Program-made: the position numbers and the translations under genes
In this document: piece by piece, positions 54,480 through 64,000 of the stretch
Numbering within the stretch: position 1 is the stretch's first letter
Layout of the letters: every line of letters begins with the position of its first letter
Notes under the pieces: model-generated
Seen by the model: only the letters and a program-made list of their open reading frames with translations
Databases searched by the model: none
Told to the model about the DNA's origin: nothing
Assembly (NCBI GenBank): GCA_930367215.1
Contig: OV884056.1
Location: forward strand, 231,127,127-231,191,126
DNA length: 64,000 bases
Source of the DNA: Pollenia angustigena
Lineage: Eukaryota; Arthropoda; Insecta; Diptera; Polleniidae
Direction of reading: 5' to 3'

Positions 54480-54704
54480 CAAGGCGAATTTATTACAGGT
54501 GGTCTTAAAAGCCCTGCTGATATTAGCTAAAATCACTGTTGGATGTCAAAATTTTGTTTATTCTCTTTTATTATCTTTGTTTCTGTTTTGTTTTATTTCT
54601 GTTTTTGACATTGTACAATGATTTTACAAAAACAAATTGCTTGTGGTTTTTGTACGAGTTGTACTTGTTGTAGTACCGAGATTACCTGGGATGAATTCGC
54701 CTTG
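54480..54704. mobile_element. MITE with CAAGGCGAATT termini, short form 225 bp
   Basis: Same ends as 44205-44679, with identical 8-bp duplications ATTTTTTC (54472-54479, 54705-54712). The shared interior (GCCCTGCTGATATTAGC through TTGTTGTAGTACCGAG) is ~97% alike by eye. Confidence 0.92.
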
Positions 54705-55204
54705 ATTTTTTCCGACGTCTTTTTTTAATACTATTTTAGAAATTTTTTATTTTCTGTAAAATGTAGAATTTTTTAAAAATGCACAATAAATATTTTTTAG
54801 AAACAAAATAAAAAAACATTTTCCGGTCCTTGATTAAAAGTAGCGGTAATGGCCGTCTACAATTCAAAGTATATACCTTATATGATTAATCTGATAGTGT
54901 GTTAAAGTGTAAGCTTCTAAAAAAAGAATTTTTAATTGGATGGAAAGTATTAGTATTGGGCAAAATCTTTCATTTATGTGAATCTTTCATTCTCTTTCAG
55001 AAAGGTTAAGTGAATTAATTCATTCTTTTCTTTCACCTTTCTAAATCACAAACAGCTTTCAGAATGAAGTGTCAAGTTCGTTTGAGGAATGATTAAATTG
55101 ATATTTTTAAAACAAAAACGTATTTTTATAGTTAATGGAAATTAGATTTAAAGTTAAAGTTAAAGAGTTGTTTTCGAAAAATGTATAAAATAAGCACACA
55201 TTTA

Positions 55205-55423
55205 GGCCCGTTTTCACAACTTACCGATAGCTAAAGGTAGGATTTTATCGGACGTATAAAACGTGTTCCATTATTGCAACATTACTTTTACCTACCAGGT
55301 AGGGTGGACCTTAATTTAATTTATCGCTCACTTTAGGTTAAAGTAAAGTTTTAATAATGGAACACTATTTATAAGGCCGGTTAAAGTCTACTTTAAGCTA
55401 TCGGTAAGTTGTGAAAATGGGCC
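55205..55423. mobile_element. 219-bp MITE with TTA target duplication (PIF/Harbinger-like)
   Basis: GGCCCGTTTTCACAACTTAC... is mirrored by ...GTAAGTTGTGAAAATGGGCC with TTA on both sides (55202-55204, 55424-55426). A 3-bp TWA target and GGSCC ends are typical of PIF/Harbinger MITEs. The interior holds CCATTATTGCAAC / GTTTTAATAATGG symmetry. A half copy is at 51440-51530. Confidence 0.82.
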
Positions 55424-55446
55424 TTAGTATGTTTATGTATATATGT

Positions 55447-56845
55447 CAGGGATGATAAATGAGAAAACCAATATCATCCAATATATCGTACCAACGAACT
55501 TTTAAAATCGTACTTTTTCGGTCCCAATAGTAATAAATCTCTTTTTATTATATTATTTTATTTTTAAAAACTTTCAAAAGATTTTGCTATTCGTGCTTAA
55601 TTCCAAGTTTTTATTCTTGACAAAAACACTTGAAATTTATTGTTGATGGGATAAGCTATTCCTATGCATTTCACTGGTTGCTTAGGCCAGATCGTCAGGA
55701 AACTTCATCCATAAAGATTTTAGACAAACTAAAGATATTAAACCAAATAAAACTGTTAAACGTATAAGAATTATAGCAACAGTTCTACTTGTAACAATAT
55801 CAAAGCTTGAACAAAACACATCAACAATAAACAACATTGGGTTTATCTCATCTTACATTCCATCTTACATTTTAAAAACAAATATTTCATACAACAAAAA
55901 CAAAAGGTACTTAAAATTCATTTATACATTAGTTATACATAATAATAGGATGGGTAAAATTTCTTCACGTCAAAAGCATATCGCGATTCTTGTTCTATAA
56001 TTCATACCAAGAAACTTTGCCAAAGAAACCATAGTTCAAAAATTAATTTCGAGCCCCGGATTTTTCAAAATAGTTAGTTTTCCAGACCTGTATCATGCGG
56101 TTTTAAGAGTCGAGAAATCCATTAATTTTTATTTCTGATTGCCGCCAGAGAGCGTTTTCCTACACTTTTTAGAATTTATCGCCTTTTTGTGGAAAATTGA
56201 CGAATATTTCTCAAAATGCAATCTCTAATTTTAAACGAAAATAAAATTTTTAAGCGTTCTAAAAATATGTGCATACGAGCAGGAAAAAGAGTAGAAAGTT
56301 CGGATAAAATAAAATTTAATTTAGCTCTTGTAAAAGCTCCTTCAAAATAATTCGTAGTAAAATAATAATGGAGTGGGCTCCCACTGTTCCAAAATTCTGT
56401 TGATTACTTCTTGACATGACAACCATCTTGTTGAAGAATATTTGAAAATATTATTGAGTGGAATCCGTCTCTTGTTCTATGTAGAACTTTTGCAGAAGTG
56501 GTTTCCTATATCTTTTAAAAACTTGTCAATATCATCGGAAATGCACGCTTATATGCTGTCGCTGATACTAAATTTAGAATGTAGCATAAGCAATCGTTCA
56601 ATCAATAAGTGCAAAAATCTATTCACAGTAGCGAAGTTCTGTGTTTGGTGCAAAATATCATAGCTGTTTTGTTACATTTTACAAGAAATTCATTGGAAAG
56701 TAAAGATGAGTTGCCTTTTTATATCAATATTAAATACATATGTAGGTTTGAAAAATTTGGAAATAGTACCAAATAGGCGACGGGAGTACCAGCGTACTTT
56801 TTAGTTTTAAATTGTACCAAAAAAAGTACAACTTTATCAACCCTG
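55447..56845. mobile_element. hAT-type element, 1.4 kb
   Basis: CAGGGATGATAAA (left) and CAGGGTTGATAAA (right, read inward), flanked by ATATATGT (55439-55446) and ATGTATGT (56846-56853). Part of its interior (55620-55850) matches 1870-2080 of the first hAT-type element, one piece collinear and one inverted. The ORF at 56442-56663 may be transposase-derived, but no motif can be named. Confidence 0.75.
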
Positions 56846-56856
56846 ATGTATGTTAA

Positions 56857-57450
56857 CCCTGCCTTTACACATGCAAGTAGTGACATGCCACTGTTGTATA
56901 CATATTATCAAAGAAAATTTGTTCGAAATAGTCGAATCTCACGCCATTAACTTTTGTGATTACACATGCCACTGCGAGTTCATTTTCAAAATGTCGTAGA
57001 AGCGTAAACTTGAGCAATTTTGTTTACTTCTCAAATTAAAAAAAAAGTACCAGAAAACAAAATAGAGTTACCGAGTTAATCATAATTGCAAAATTTTGGG
57101 AAAATTTTTTCATTTATTTATATTAACATTATTTTAACGATATTTATGCTCTATTATTAACAAACTTGCTTTTATTTATGCGCGTTTTTAAAAAATTAAT
57201 CATAATAATTCTTTAATAAGTTTAAACTTCAATAACAATTTGACAACAATCCAGTAAATGTGAATTAAATTTTTAACAGGGTAACATTGCTTATCGTTTT
57301 GACATTTAGTGGCATGCAAGTGCCAAATTTACACTCGCATGCAATTTTTGCTGCCACTGAAGCTGCCATTGCGAAAAATGTGAGTGTATTAGTAAAAAAG
57401 TGTGAGTGTATTGAGTTTTTCGAACTGGCAGTGGCATGTGTAAATGCTAG
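56857..57450. mobile_element. TIR element with CCTGCCTTTACACATGC termini
   Basis: CCCTGCCTTTACACATGC on the left and CCTAGCATTTACACATGCC read inward from the right, with TAA beside each end. GGCATGCAAGTGCC / GCCACTG...GGCAGTGGC motifs are repeated inside, suggesting several short internal inverted repeats. Confidence 0.6.
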
Positions 57451-57702
57451 GTAAAGTTCATATTGCTCTTGTTGTCATTCGCTAAAAAAAAGTTTAAAAA
57501 AAACTTAATTTAAATAAAAGTTCAGTAGAAGGGAAAAAGCATAACAAACAAGATAGACATAAAACAGAATATGAAAGAATACAAGATGAATCCGAAAGGT
57601 GAAAGAAATGGAAAGAAAATACGGATATATTTCATTCTTTCACTTAAGTGAATCATTCAGTTGAAGTAATTCATTCAAGAACGACACAAGCCTAGAAAGT
57701 AT

Positions 57703-58539
57703 ATTGGTTTTGGATGCACAAATACCACACACCGCTTTTAAGGGTCAAATAAGCGAAGCGGGTAATTTTTGTTCCAAAAAAATTGGTTATTTTTGTGCTA
57801 AAAAAAAGTTGCCAAAATTGAAAAAAGTACACAAGTACACATTGGAAAAAAGTAACCAATTTTGGTTCAAAGAAACAAAAACGGCAACCCTGATTACACT
57901 TTGCAACAAATAGGAAGTTTTTTCCTGACACAACCACTAGATATATTTTTTGATTTGCTATAGTCACCAAACTGCAAAAATCATCATTATTTCAAATAAT
58001 ATGTTGAGGTTTTTTTAAACAATTTTTTTTTTCTTAAAATTGAGATTTTTGAAAAGGCTTTGGAACGACTGTATTTCCAGCAAAATTTTCATTTTTAGGA
58101 AAACTTTATTATTTTTTCAGATTAATTTCGTTACGCTAGATCAAACAAATCGGCCACTGTGCGACGTACTTAATTTTGTTATGCAATCCGTCAAAACATT
58201 ATAGTTGTTTTGACATTTTTTTATCCCAAATTTGTGTCGAGCAACATGTTGCAAACATAAAATAAACATGTTGCTCTACAAAAATTTGCGATAAAAAAAA
58301 CCAGGGCTGTGGAGTCGTCAAGAAAAAGTGATAACTCCGACTCCATTCGCTAAAATTTTTTAAGTACGACTCCGACTCCGACACCTTCTCTAACCTTGAT
58401 GCTAAGTGTATATCAAACTGATCCTTATATGAACTTAAACTTCTTTTAAATAGTTAAATATAGCAATTATTCTGTAAAAATTTCGATATTTTAATTCTAA
58501 CACATGCCGCATTGAGCTTTAATATAGTTATTAACAAAT
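57703..58539. other. Intergenic DNA with hairpin and CTCCGACTCC tract
   Basis: 58210-58302 forms a hairpin: TTTTTTATCCCAAATTTG...GAGCAACATGTT against AACATGTTGCTC...CAAATTTGCGATAAAAAA. Next, CAGGGCTGTGGAGTCG with AACTCCGACTCC repeats (58309-58385) resembles the end of a widespread hAT-like MITE type; no partner end was found. Confidence 0.5.
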
Positions 58540-59784
58540 GAGTAGGTGAGATGCAAAACTCGTTCGATAAACTTTATTTGAATTTTGGGAAAATGCAAAA
58601 AGGGATAACATTTTATTTTTACCATCGGTTGATGAATAATTGACCTTTATTAATCAGCATGTTTTACAGCTTTACAACAAACATGTTCCCGTCAGGAACA
58701 AAGTTATCAGAGGCAGGGTACGACCATGGTTCACGGAAGAAACAAAATTATTAATTAATCGTCGAGATAGTCTTTACAATAGGTGGAAGCGTTACAAGAC
58801 TTCGGAGCTCAAACAGGAATATCGTATGGCTAGAAAAGCTGTTGTCTCAAAAATAAGGCGGGACAAGTCTACGTATTATACTGATAAATTTAACGCAGCA
58901 GCTGACAGCAAGAAGACATGGAAACAGATCCATGACATTGGTATTGGTAGATCAAATCGGCATACAGTAGATGCTGACGTTGATTTACTAAATAATAACT
59001 TTGTAAATATTCCTCTTCCAAGTGTACAATTGGACTTCTATGATCGATACCTACCTTCGGATCCAATGGATGATCAATTTAATTTCCAATGCTTTAATGC
59101 CTTGGACGTTGCCGCAGGTTTTGTTGCGGTCAAGTCTAATGCAGTTGGCTTGGATGACATAAATCCTAGGTTCGTGAAAATAGTTTTGCCTTGGATAATT
59201 CAAACTATTACGTATCTTTTCAATTCTATCATTACTACCAGCACTTATCCCATCAACTGGAAATATGCCAAAATTGTTCCTGTACCAAAATCGGATAAAG
59301 AATATCGTCCAATTGCAATTTTGCCTTACTTATCCAAAGTCTTTGAACATTTGGTACATAAACAAATTTATCAGTTTGTTAATGACAACAACCTTCTGAC
59401 TGATCGTCAATCTGGATTTAGGCCCCAACGTAGCTGTGTCACAGCCTTAACAGACGTAGTAGAAGATATTCGAGGCAAACTGGACAGTGGGAAGATATCG
59501 TTTCTGGTCTTACTAGACCACTCAAAAGCTTTTGACACAGTGCACCATTCAGTTCTTTGCCTTAAGCTAGCTAAATTTTTTAACTTTTCTTCGCCCTCTG
59601 TTAAATTAATGTCGTCCTACTTGTCTAATAGATTTCAATCTGTTGCCAATGATGGATCTGTTTCGCAACCATTATTGGTCTCAAGGGGTGTTCCACAGGG
59701 TTCCATTCTTGGTCCACTGCTATACTCCTTATATGCAAATGATCTTCCACTACAGATAAACTTTTCTAAGATTCAAATGTATGC

Positions 59785-59790
<6 letters not shown>
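58540..59790 (+). pseudogene. CR1/L2-like element, linker and RT fingers/palm
   Basis: About 385 codons from an endonuclease-RT linker (NKHVPVRNKVIRGRVRPWF, KRYKTSELKQEYRMARKAV) through the RT motifs YRPIAILPYLSKVFEH, RQSGFRPQRSCVTAL, LLDHSKAFDTVHHSVL, RGVPQGSILGPLLYSLY and KIQMYADD. The apparent start at 58640 is a TTG just after an in-frame TAA (Gln in the ancestor, SVDEQ); homology extends back to at least 58570. The frame is otherwise open to the YADD codons, where Jockey A is inserted. The continuation should lie beyond 64000. Confidence 0.88.
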
Positions 59791-59815
<25 letters not shown>

Positions 59816-59939
59816 ATAATAATTTATTTTTATTATTGAATCTTTCTTATCGAAATTTACAATATGTATTCAAATCTTAATTCTACTTGTTGTTTATTAG
59901 TTGTTACCTGTGTAACCACTAACTGCTGTATTCAAATTT

Positions 59940-62600
59940 TTAAGACTGTCTTCTAGTAAGGCTCAAAGTATCGGTTCTTTTTAGCCTCTGGTGACCTTCG
60001 AACTGAAGCAAACCCCGAGCGAGGTAGTTAGGGTGAACCATTAGTTTATCGATGTAGCTTATTGAATATTTTTTAATTTCCTCCTGGATAGTGGGGACGT
60101 TGAGATCTATGTGGATAATATCATTACGTATATACCATGGGGCGCAGACAATTTGTCGTAATATTCTAGACTGTCTTCTTTGAAGCTTTTGGATGTTAGA
60201 TGCGCATGCAGTACCCCATAATTGGATGCCATATGTCCATATTGGTTTTATGATGGACTTGTATAGAAGAACTTTGTTGTCTAAAGACAAGTTTGAGTTT
60301 CTACCGAGAAGCCAATGTAGTTGAGCTGCTTTAAGTTTCATAGCCGTTATTTTCGCTTCGATATGACGAGACCAGGTCAAACGTCTATCTATATGAACTC
60401 CCAAGTACTTTACATGGTTTTCTACCGGAACAGTGATGTTATTTATTTTTACTGCTGGGCACGTTTGTCTTCTGAGCGTGAAAGTTAAGTGAGCACATTT
60501 AGCCGGGTTAACCTTTATTCTCCATTTTTCTAGCCATGCCTCTAGTTCATTGATGTGGGACTGCAGATTTTGCGATGCGACTTTTGGGTCATGGTTAACG
60601 CTAATAAATGCTGTGTCGTCTGCAAATGTAGAGGTATGCGTGCTCAGGTTTGTTGGCATATCCGCTGTGTATATTGTATATAGAAGCGGTCCTAATATGC
60701 TGCCTTGGGGAACACCAGCAGTAATTTTCTTGAGGGGGGAGTATTTATCTTGCGACCTTACTATGAATGTTCTGCCTGTTAGATAGCTCTCCAGAAGCTT
60801 GTGAGTGTTTTGAGGAAGCATTCGTGTTATTTTGATGAGTAGCCCATCATGCCAAACTTTGTCAAATGCTTGGGAAATGTCTATAAACAGGGCTGAGCAG
60901 TATTGCTTTTTCTCAAACGCCGATCTAATAAGGGTGACAATTCTATGCACTTGCTCTATTGTACCATGTTTCGCTCTGAATCCGAACTGGTGATCCGGGA
61001 TGATGTCGTGTTCATTTAGATGAGGAGTTATACTTAAAATGAATATTTTTTCGAAAAGCTTTGATAGGATTGATAATAAGCTTATCGGTCTGTACGACGC
61101 AACCTGGCTAGCATCTTTTCCTGGCTTGGGAATCATAACAATTATAGACTTCTTCCATGAGGATGGGAAGTATCCGACTCTTAATATAGCGTTAAAAATG
61201 AACAGCAAGATTCTGGAAGCAGACGAAGGTAAGTTTCTTATCATTGACCCTGTGATACGGTCAAGTCCGGGAGATTTTCTAATATTCACTTTTTCTATTG
61301 CAGATTTTACTTGAGTAATGTTAAATTTTAATGGATGGTTTACCTTATCAGGAATGGTTGGACGACAGGAACAAGTATGTGTATCATGTGGCGTGAAAAC
61401 TTTCTCAAGATGGCCCGCGAAAGCGTTTAATTTTTCATCTGTGTTTTTCGCCCAAGTGCGGTTTTCCAGTCTTAATGGAGATTCTTGGGTTATAGGGCAT
61501 TTCATATGCCGTACAGCCTTCCATAAGCTATAATTGGAGTTTTTTGTGGCATCTAGGCTGTTTAGATAGCCTTCTATTGCAGACTCGTGGTTCTGTCTCA
61601 ATTTGTTGCGAAGAGTTGTCAGGCATAATTGTAGTTGGGCCTTAGTGGTTGGGGAACGACTGTTTTGCCATTGTCTTCTTAACTTCCTTTTTTCTCTGAT
61701 AAGGGTCTTTATATCCGTCGATGTATTGTAAGGAGCACGTTTAATTGTCCGCTTGATTGGGGTTGCATTTCTTGCTGCAGCATCCAAGACTTCTGTAAAT
61801 CGGTCGACAGCTATTTGGATGTCAGATGAATTTTTTAGGGGAATGCACTGTGATAGGTGAGAGCTCACATACATTTTATACTTTAACCAATTTGTGTTTC
61901 TGTTTGGATAGGAAAACCAGTTTGCAGCTGCGGCGTCAGAGTTACATTTTAAAATGAGGATTGAAGGTGAATGATCAGACGAAAGATCATAGGAGGAACT
62001 AACTAGTACCTGATCGCGCTTGATGTTTTTGATTACAGCAAAGTCAATAAGGTCTGGTAGCTTGTTGAAGTCGGTTGGCCAATAGGTAGGCTCACCACTC
62101 GATACCACATCAAAGTTATTTGCAGTTATGGTATTATATAGCTGATTACCTCTAGGACTAATAAGTCTGGAGCCCCAATATGTATGTTTAGCGTTGTAGT
62201 CGCCAGCAGCAATGAATTTCTGGCCCAATGTGGAGAAGAAGTTGAGAAATTTATCGTGTAGAATTTTGTGCCTCGGGGGACAATAAACGGATGTTAACGT
62301 TAGTTTGAAATCAGTCAGATTTATAGATGTGGCCTGGATACAATCTTCTTCGAACTCTGGCAATGGTAAGTGTCTGATGTGTTTGTGCACAATTATGGCT
62401 GTGCCACCACAAGCTCGTCCGCTGGGATGTTTTGTGTCATACGTAAGGTAACCATTTACCCTAAAGCAGTTTTTATGAGTAAAGTGTGTTTCAGAGACAA
62501 GAAGTACGTCGATTTCATGCCTATGAAGAAAGTTTGCAACTTCGTGTTTATGTTGGGATAACCCGTTTGCATTCCAGAAACATATTTTTAACTGGTTCAT
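59940..62600 (-). CDS. Jockey A ORF2: AP-endonuclease/reverse transcriptase, 886 aa
   Basis: Nicks chromosomal DNA and copies element RNA at the nick. Endonuclease (about 1-225): WNANG around Asn10, SET with Glu37, GDYN at 133-136, DLIDF at 183-187, SDH at 208-210, all catalytic positions present. Reverse transcriptase (about 480-760): SYRPISLLS at 502-510, QFGFRAKHG from 538, DISQAFDKVW at 574, GVPQGSILGPLLY from 629, catalytic FADD at 659-662, then KYLGVHIDRRLTW. The C-terminal domain includes TYGIQLWGTACAS. No RNase H domain, as in other Jockey-clade proteins, and the length is in their usual range. The ATG (62600) overlaps the ORF1 stop as ATGA, consistent with coupled reinitiation or a bicistronic RNA. 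No stop or frameshift. Confidence 0.95.
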   Translation of the reverse strand: MNQLKICFWNANGLSQHKHEVANFLHRHEIDVLLVSETHFTHKNCFRVNGYLTYDTKHPSGRACGGTAIIVHKHIRHLPLPEFEEDCIQATSINLTDFKLTLTSVYCPPRHKILHDKFLNFFSTLGQKFIAAGDYNAKHTYWGSRLISPRGNQLYNTITANNFDVVSSGEPTYWPTDFNKLPDLIDFAVIKNIKRDQVLVSSSYDLSSDHSPSILILKCNSDAAAANWFSYPNRNTNWLKYKMYVSSHLSQCIPLKNSSDIQIAVDRFTEVLDAAARNATPIKRTIKRAPYNTSTDIKTLIREKRKLRRQWQNSRSPTTKAQLQLCLTTLRNKLRQNHESAIEGYLNSLDATKNSNYSLWKAVRHMKCPITQESPLRLENRTWAKNTDEKLNAFAGHLEKVFTPHDTHTCSCRPTIPDKVNHPLKFNITQVKSAIEKVNIRKSPGLDRITGSMIRNLPSSASRILLFIFNAILRVGYFPSSWKKSIIVMIPKPGKDASQVASYRPISLLSILSKLFEKIFILSITPHLNEHDIIPDHQFGFRAKHGTIEQVHRIVTLIRSAFEKKQYCSALFIDISQAFDKVWHDGLLIKITRMLPQNTHKLLESYLTGRTFIVRSQDKYSPLKKITAGVPQGSILGPLLYTIYTADMPTNLSTHTSTFADDTAFISVNHDPKVASQNLQSHINELEAWLEKWRIKVNPAKCAHLTFTLRRQTCPAVKINNITVPVENHVKYLGVHIDRRLTWSRHIEAKITAMKLKAAQLHWLLGRNSNLSLDNKVLLYKSIIKPIWTYGIQLWGTACASNIQKLQRRQSRILRQIVCAPWYIRNDIIHIDLNVPTIQEEIKKYSISYIDKLMVHPNYLARGLLQFEGHQRLKRTDTLSLTRRQS

Positions 62601-64000
62601 TTTTTGTTGAGTAGAACTTGCAGGAGCATGTTCTGGTTTCGCATCATTTCCTGAAACATGCTCTGCATAGTGGCCATGAAGTTATTCATAGTTTGAATTA
62701 AATTTTCAATTGAGGTAGGCATTTGTAGACCTTCCCTAGGAACATTAGCGTATGGAGGTTGCTTTGCGTTGGAAGTACTCGGGGGATTTTTCGCATTAGG
62801 GTTTCCTTTTAGGACTTGGGCATATGATTGGTTTTGTTTGTTTGTTTGTGTAGTACTAGCAATAGAGCCAGCGGCTTGGCTGGGCGCATGTGATGGACCA
62901 TATTGGGAGTGAGTATATTTTTGAACTAAAGCTGGTTTTTTTAAATGCAAGAAGACTTTACAACCCCTATAGTTTGCCGTGTGATTTTCGCCACAGTTGC
63001 TGCATTTCTTGACATTTGGGTCAACTTTAGAACGATTACATTCGGCGGTTTTATGAGCGTCGCCACAAACCACGCATACGTGAGGCAATTTACAATATGA
63101 TTTTGTATGCCCATATTCCTGACAGTTTGTGCATTGGGAGGGACCCTTTCGTTTTATTGGCTCCTCAACAGTTATTCTTCTGTTGAGTAGGTAGCGCAAG
63201 TTGTATATGGGATGAACTGAATTTTTGGTTTTGAGAACCGATGAATCAAACGATATCTCAATGCGGTGCAGTGGTTGGGGAACTTTGTTCCTGTTCAAAA
63301 TGTTATGAACCGATTTTACCTCGTACCCCTCTTGCTCTACGGCAGATTTTATTTCATCTGTAGGAACGGAACTATCTATGCCTTTTATGACAATAATCAA
63401 TCCCTTAGCACTTTTTAATTGGTATGTATAGTAGCTTTTATTTTCTGCGTCCAGGTGTCTTGATATAATACGAAAGTTCGTTTCTGTACTGGCTTGAATT
63501 TTGGTCTCTTGAATTTGTCCGCGTCGTATAGAAACGACGTAGAAATTGTTCTTACCTACAAGTTGAGTCAACATGTTGACTATGCTATTTGATGTTTGCT
63601 CCCGCAGATAGATAGGTGGCGGTTTAACTTCTTTAGTGGCTGTCCCATTAGCTAATTCTGCTTCTTCATCGTCAGGTATGGATAGTACAGAGAATCTGTT
63701 ACCATTTGTTGGCAAAGAGACTACGTTAGAGCCTTTGTATTGTTTGGCCACGCGTTCCTGTTGGGTGGACCTAGGGCTAGCCTTTCTCTTAGTTATTGTT
63801 ATATATCTGTCCATGCCTGTTTGCACTTTAGTACTTTTTGGTACAGCTCCTGTATTTGTTAATGCAAATCGTGATGTTTCAGGTTTTTCGTTATTATTCC
63901 TCTGGTCAGACGGCTTCACACTTTGAACCACATTTACGGTCGGATCAACACACTTGCTCAGGTTGGGCACACTTGAACTTAAATTTCTGTATGGAAAACC
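62597..64000 (-). CDS. Jockey A ORF1: gag-like RNA-binding protein (5' end outside window)
   Basis: Open from the window edge (64000) to TGA at 62597, 467 residues visible. There is no ATG near the edge; the first Met-like codon near 63970 is GTG, so the true start is probably outside. Middle region: PRE_C2HC-type domain (YYTYQLKSAKGLIIVIKG and IHNLRY-like PIYNLRYLLNRRI). Then three zinc knuckles: CTNCQEYGHTKSYC, CVVCGDAHKTAEC and CSNCGENHTANYRGC, all Cys/His present (B has lost one). The C-terminal Met/Gln-rich helix (MNNFMATMQSMFQEMMRNQN) may drive oligomerisation. It would coat the element RNA into particles. Confidence 0.93.
   Translation of the reverse strand, partial: GFPYRNLSSSVPNLSKCVDPTVNVVQSVKPSDQRNNNEKPETSRFALTNTGAVPKSTKVQTGMDRYITITKRKASPRSTQQERVAKQYKGSNVVSLPTNGNRFSVLSIPDDEEAELANGTATKEVKPPPIYLREQTSNSIVNMLTQLVGKNNFYVVSIRRGQIQETKIQASTETNFRIISRHLDAENKSYYTYQLKSAKGLIIVIKGIDSSVPTDEIKSAVEQEGYEVKSVHNILNRNKVPQPLHRIEISFDSSVLKTKNSVHPIYNLRYLLNRRITVEEPIKRKGPSQCTNCQEYGHTKSYCKLPHVCVVCGDAHKTAECNRSKVDPNVKKCSNCGENHTANYRGCKVFLHLKKPALVQKYTHSQYGPSHAPSQAAGSIASTTQTNKQNQSYAQVLKGNPNAKNPPSTSNAKQPPYANVPREGLQMPTSIENLIQTMNNFMATMQSMFQEMMRNQNMLLQVLLNKK

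Larger units (their letters stand above)
54951..57694. mobile_element. hAT-type element containing three nested insertions
   Basis: Identical 8-bp duplications GAAAGTAT (54943-54950, 57695-57702) bracket ends TAGTATTGGGCAAAATC and TAGGCTTGTGTCG (right, read inward). GAATCATTCA/GAATTAATTCATTC motifs recur near both ends. After removing the nested elements at 55205-55423, 55447-56845 and 56857-57450, only ~0.5 kb of its own sequence remains. Confidence 0.75.
59791..64000 (-). mobile_element. Jockey-clade element A, apparently intact, runs off the window
   Basis: Minus-strand non-LTR retrotransposon. The poly(A) appears as T24 at 59791-59814, next to a 125-bp 3' UTR. ORF2 is uninterrupted and ORF1 is open to the window edge. 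It is inserted in the YADD codons of a CR1/L2-like element. The homopolymer tail without interruption and the intact frames suggest recent, possibly ongoing, activity. Confidence 0.92.

Overview
The window is an AT-rich stretch of nuclear DNA from an insect, most likely a brachyceran (calyptrate-type) fly. The basis is indirect: Jockey-clade and CR1/L2-like non-LTR retrotransposons, many small hAT-type elements, TACATA/TATG microsatellites, and one split, conserved animal gene. Nearly everything else that can be identified is mobile or repetitive DNA, nested up to three levels deep. No rRNA gene, functional tRNA gene, CRISPR array or bacterial operon is present.

Host gene. The one convincing host gene is on the minus strand. 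Exon 1 (37864-38106) and exon 2 (28146-28772) encode a 289-residue protein whose first ~120 residues match the C14orf119/DUF4508 family. The two exons join in phase 0 across a 9.1 kb intron (28773-37863) filled with MITEs, a broken hAT transposon and other repeats. A 1.4 kb fold-back element lies 115 bp upstream of the start codon. A second, weaker candidate is a 53-codon terminal exon on the plus strand (51897-52046 plus 53137-53148), interrupted by a retrotransposon.

Region by region. 1-7300: intergenic DNA with hAT ends, two hAT-type elements and a recurring AACAAGTAAG repeat. 7301-12578: a 5.3 kb near-perfect palindrome of ~570 bp tandem units, each with a tRNA-like Pol III promoter core, flanked by an 11-bp direct repeat. 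12645-15020: a decayed Jockey element carrying two hAT insertions. 15197-15980: the endonuclease part of a CR1/L2-like element. 16560-22310: a broken Jockey element (B) whose ORF1 is split by a hAT element. 22876-27790: fold-back, hAT and MITE insertions. 28146-38106: the host gene. 38221-41544: a fold-back element and an inverted-repeat element containing the tRNA-like units. 41970-45034: a 3 kb hAT-type element with three MITEs inside. 45412-48254: Jockey copy C, split by a pogo-like MITE. 49257-50379: a second subfamily of the tRNA-like tandem repeat. 52047-53130: the 3' end of a CR1/L2-like element. 54951-57694: a small hAT-type element holding three later insertions. 58540-59790: the central part of a CR1/L2-like element, cut in its YADD codons by a Jockey element. 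59791-64000: that Jockey element (A), with an uninterrupted ORF2 and an ORF1 that runs off the window.

How the parts relate. Jockey A looks autonomous: its gag-like ORF1 and endonuclease/reverse-transcriptase ORF2 overlap by ATGA, and B shows the same junction. B, C, the 6.5 kb tail and the 12.6-15 kb remnant are dead relatives. The hAT-type elements are mostly deletion derivatives that would need a transposase from elsewhere. The tRNA-like tandem repeats occur at three loci in two subfamilies, and two of those loci have head-to-head inverted junctions. They are the least conventional component of the window.
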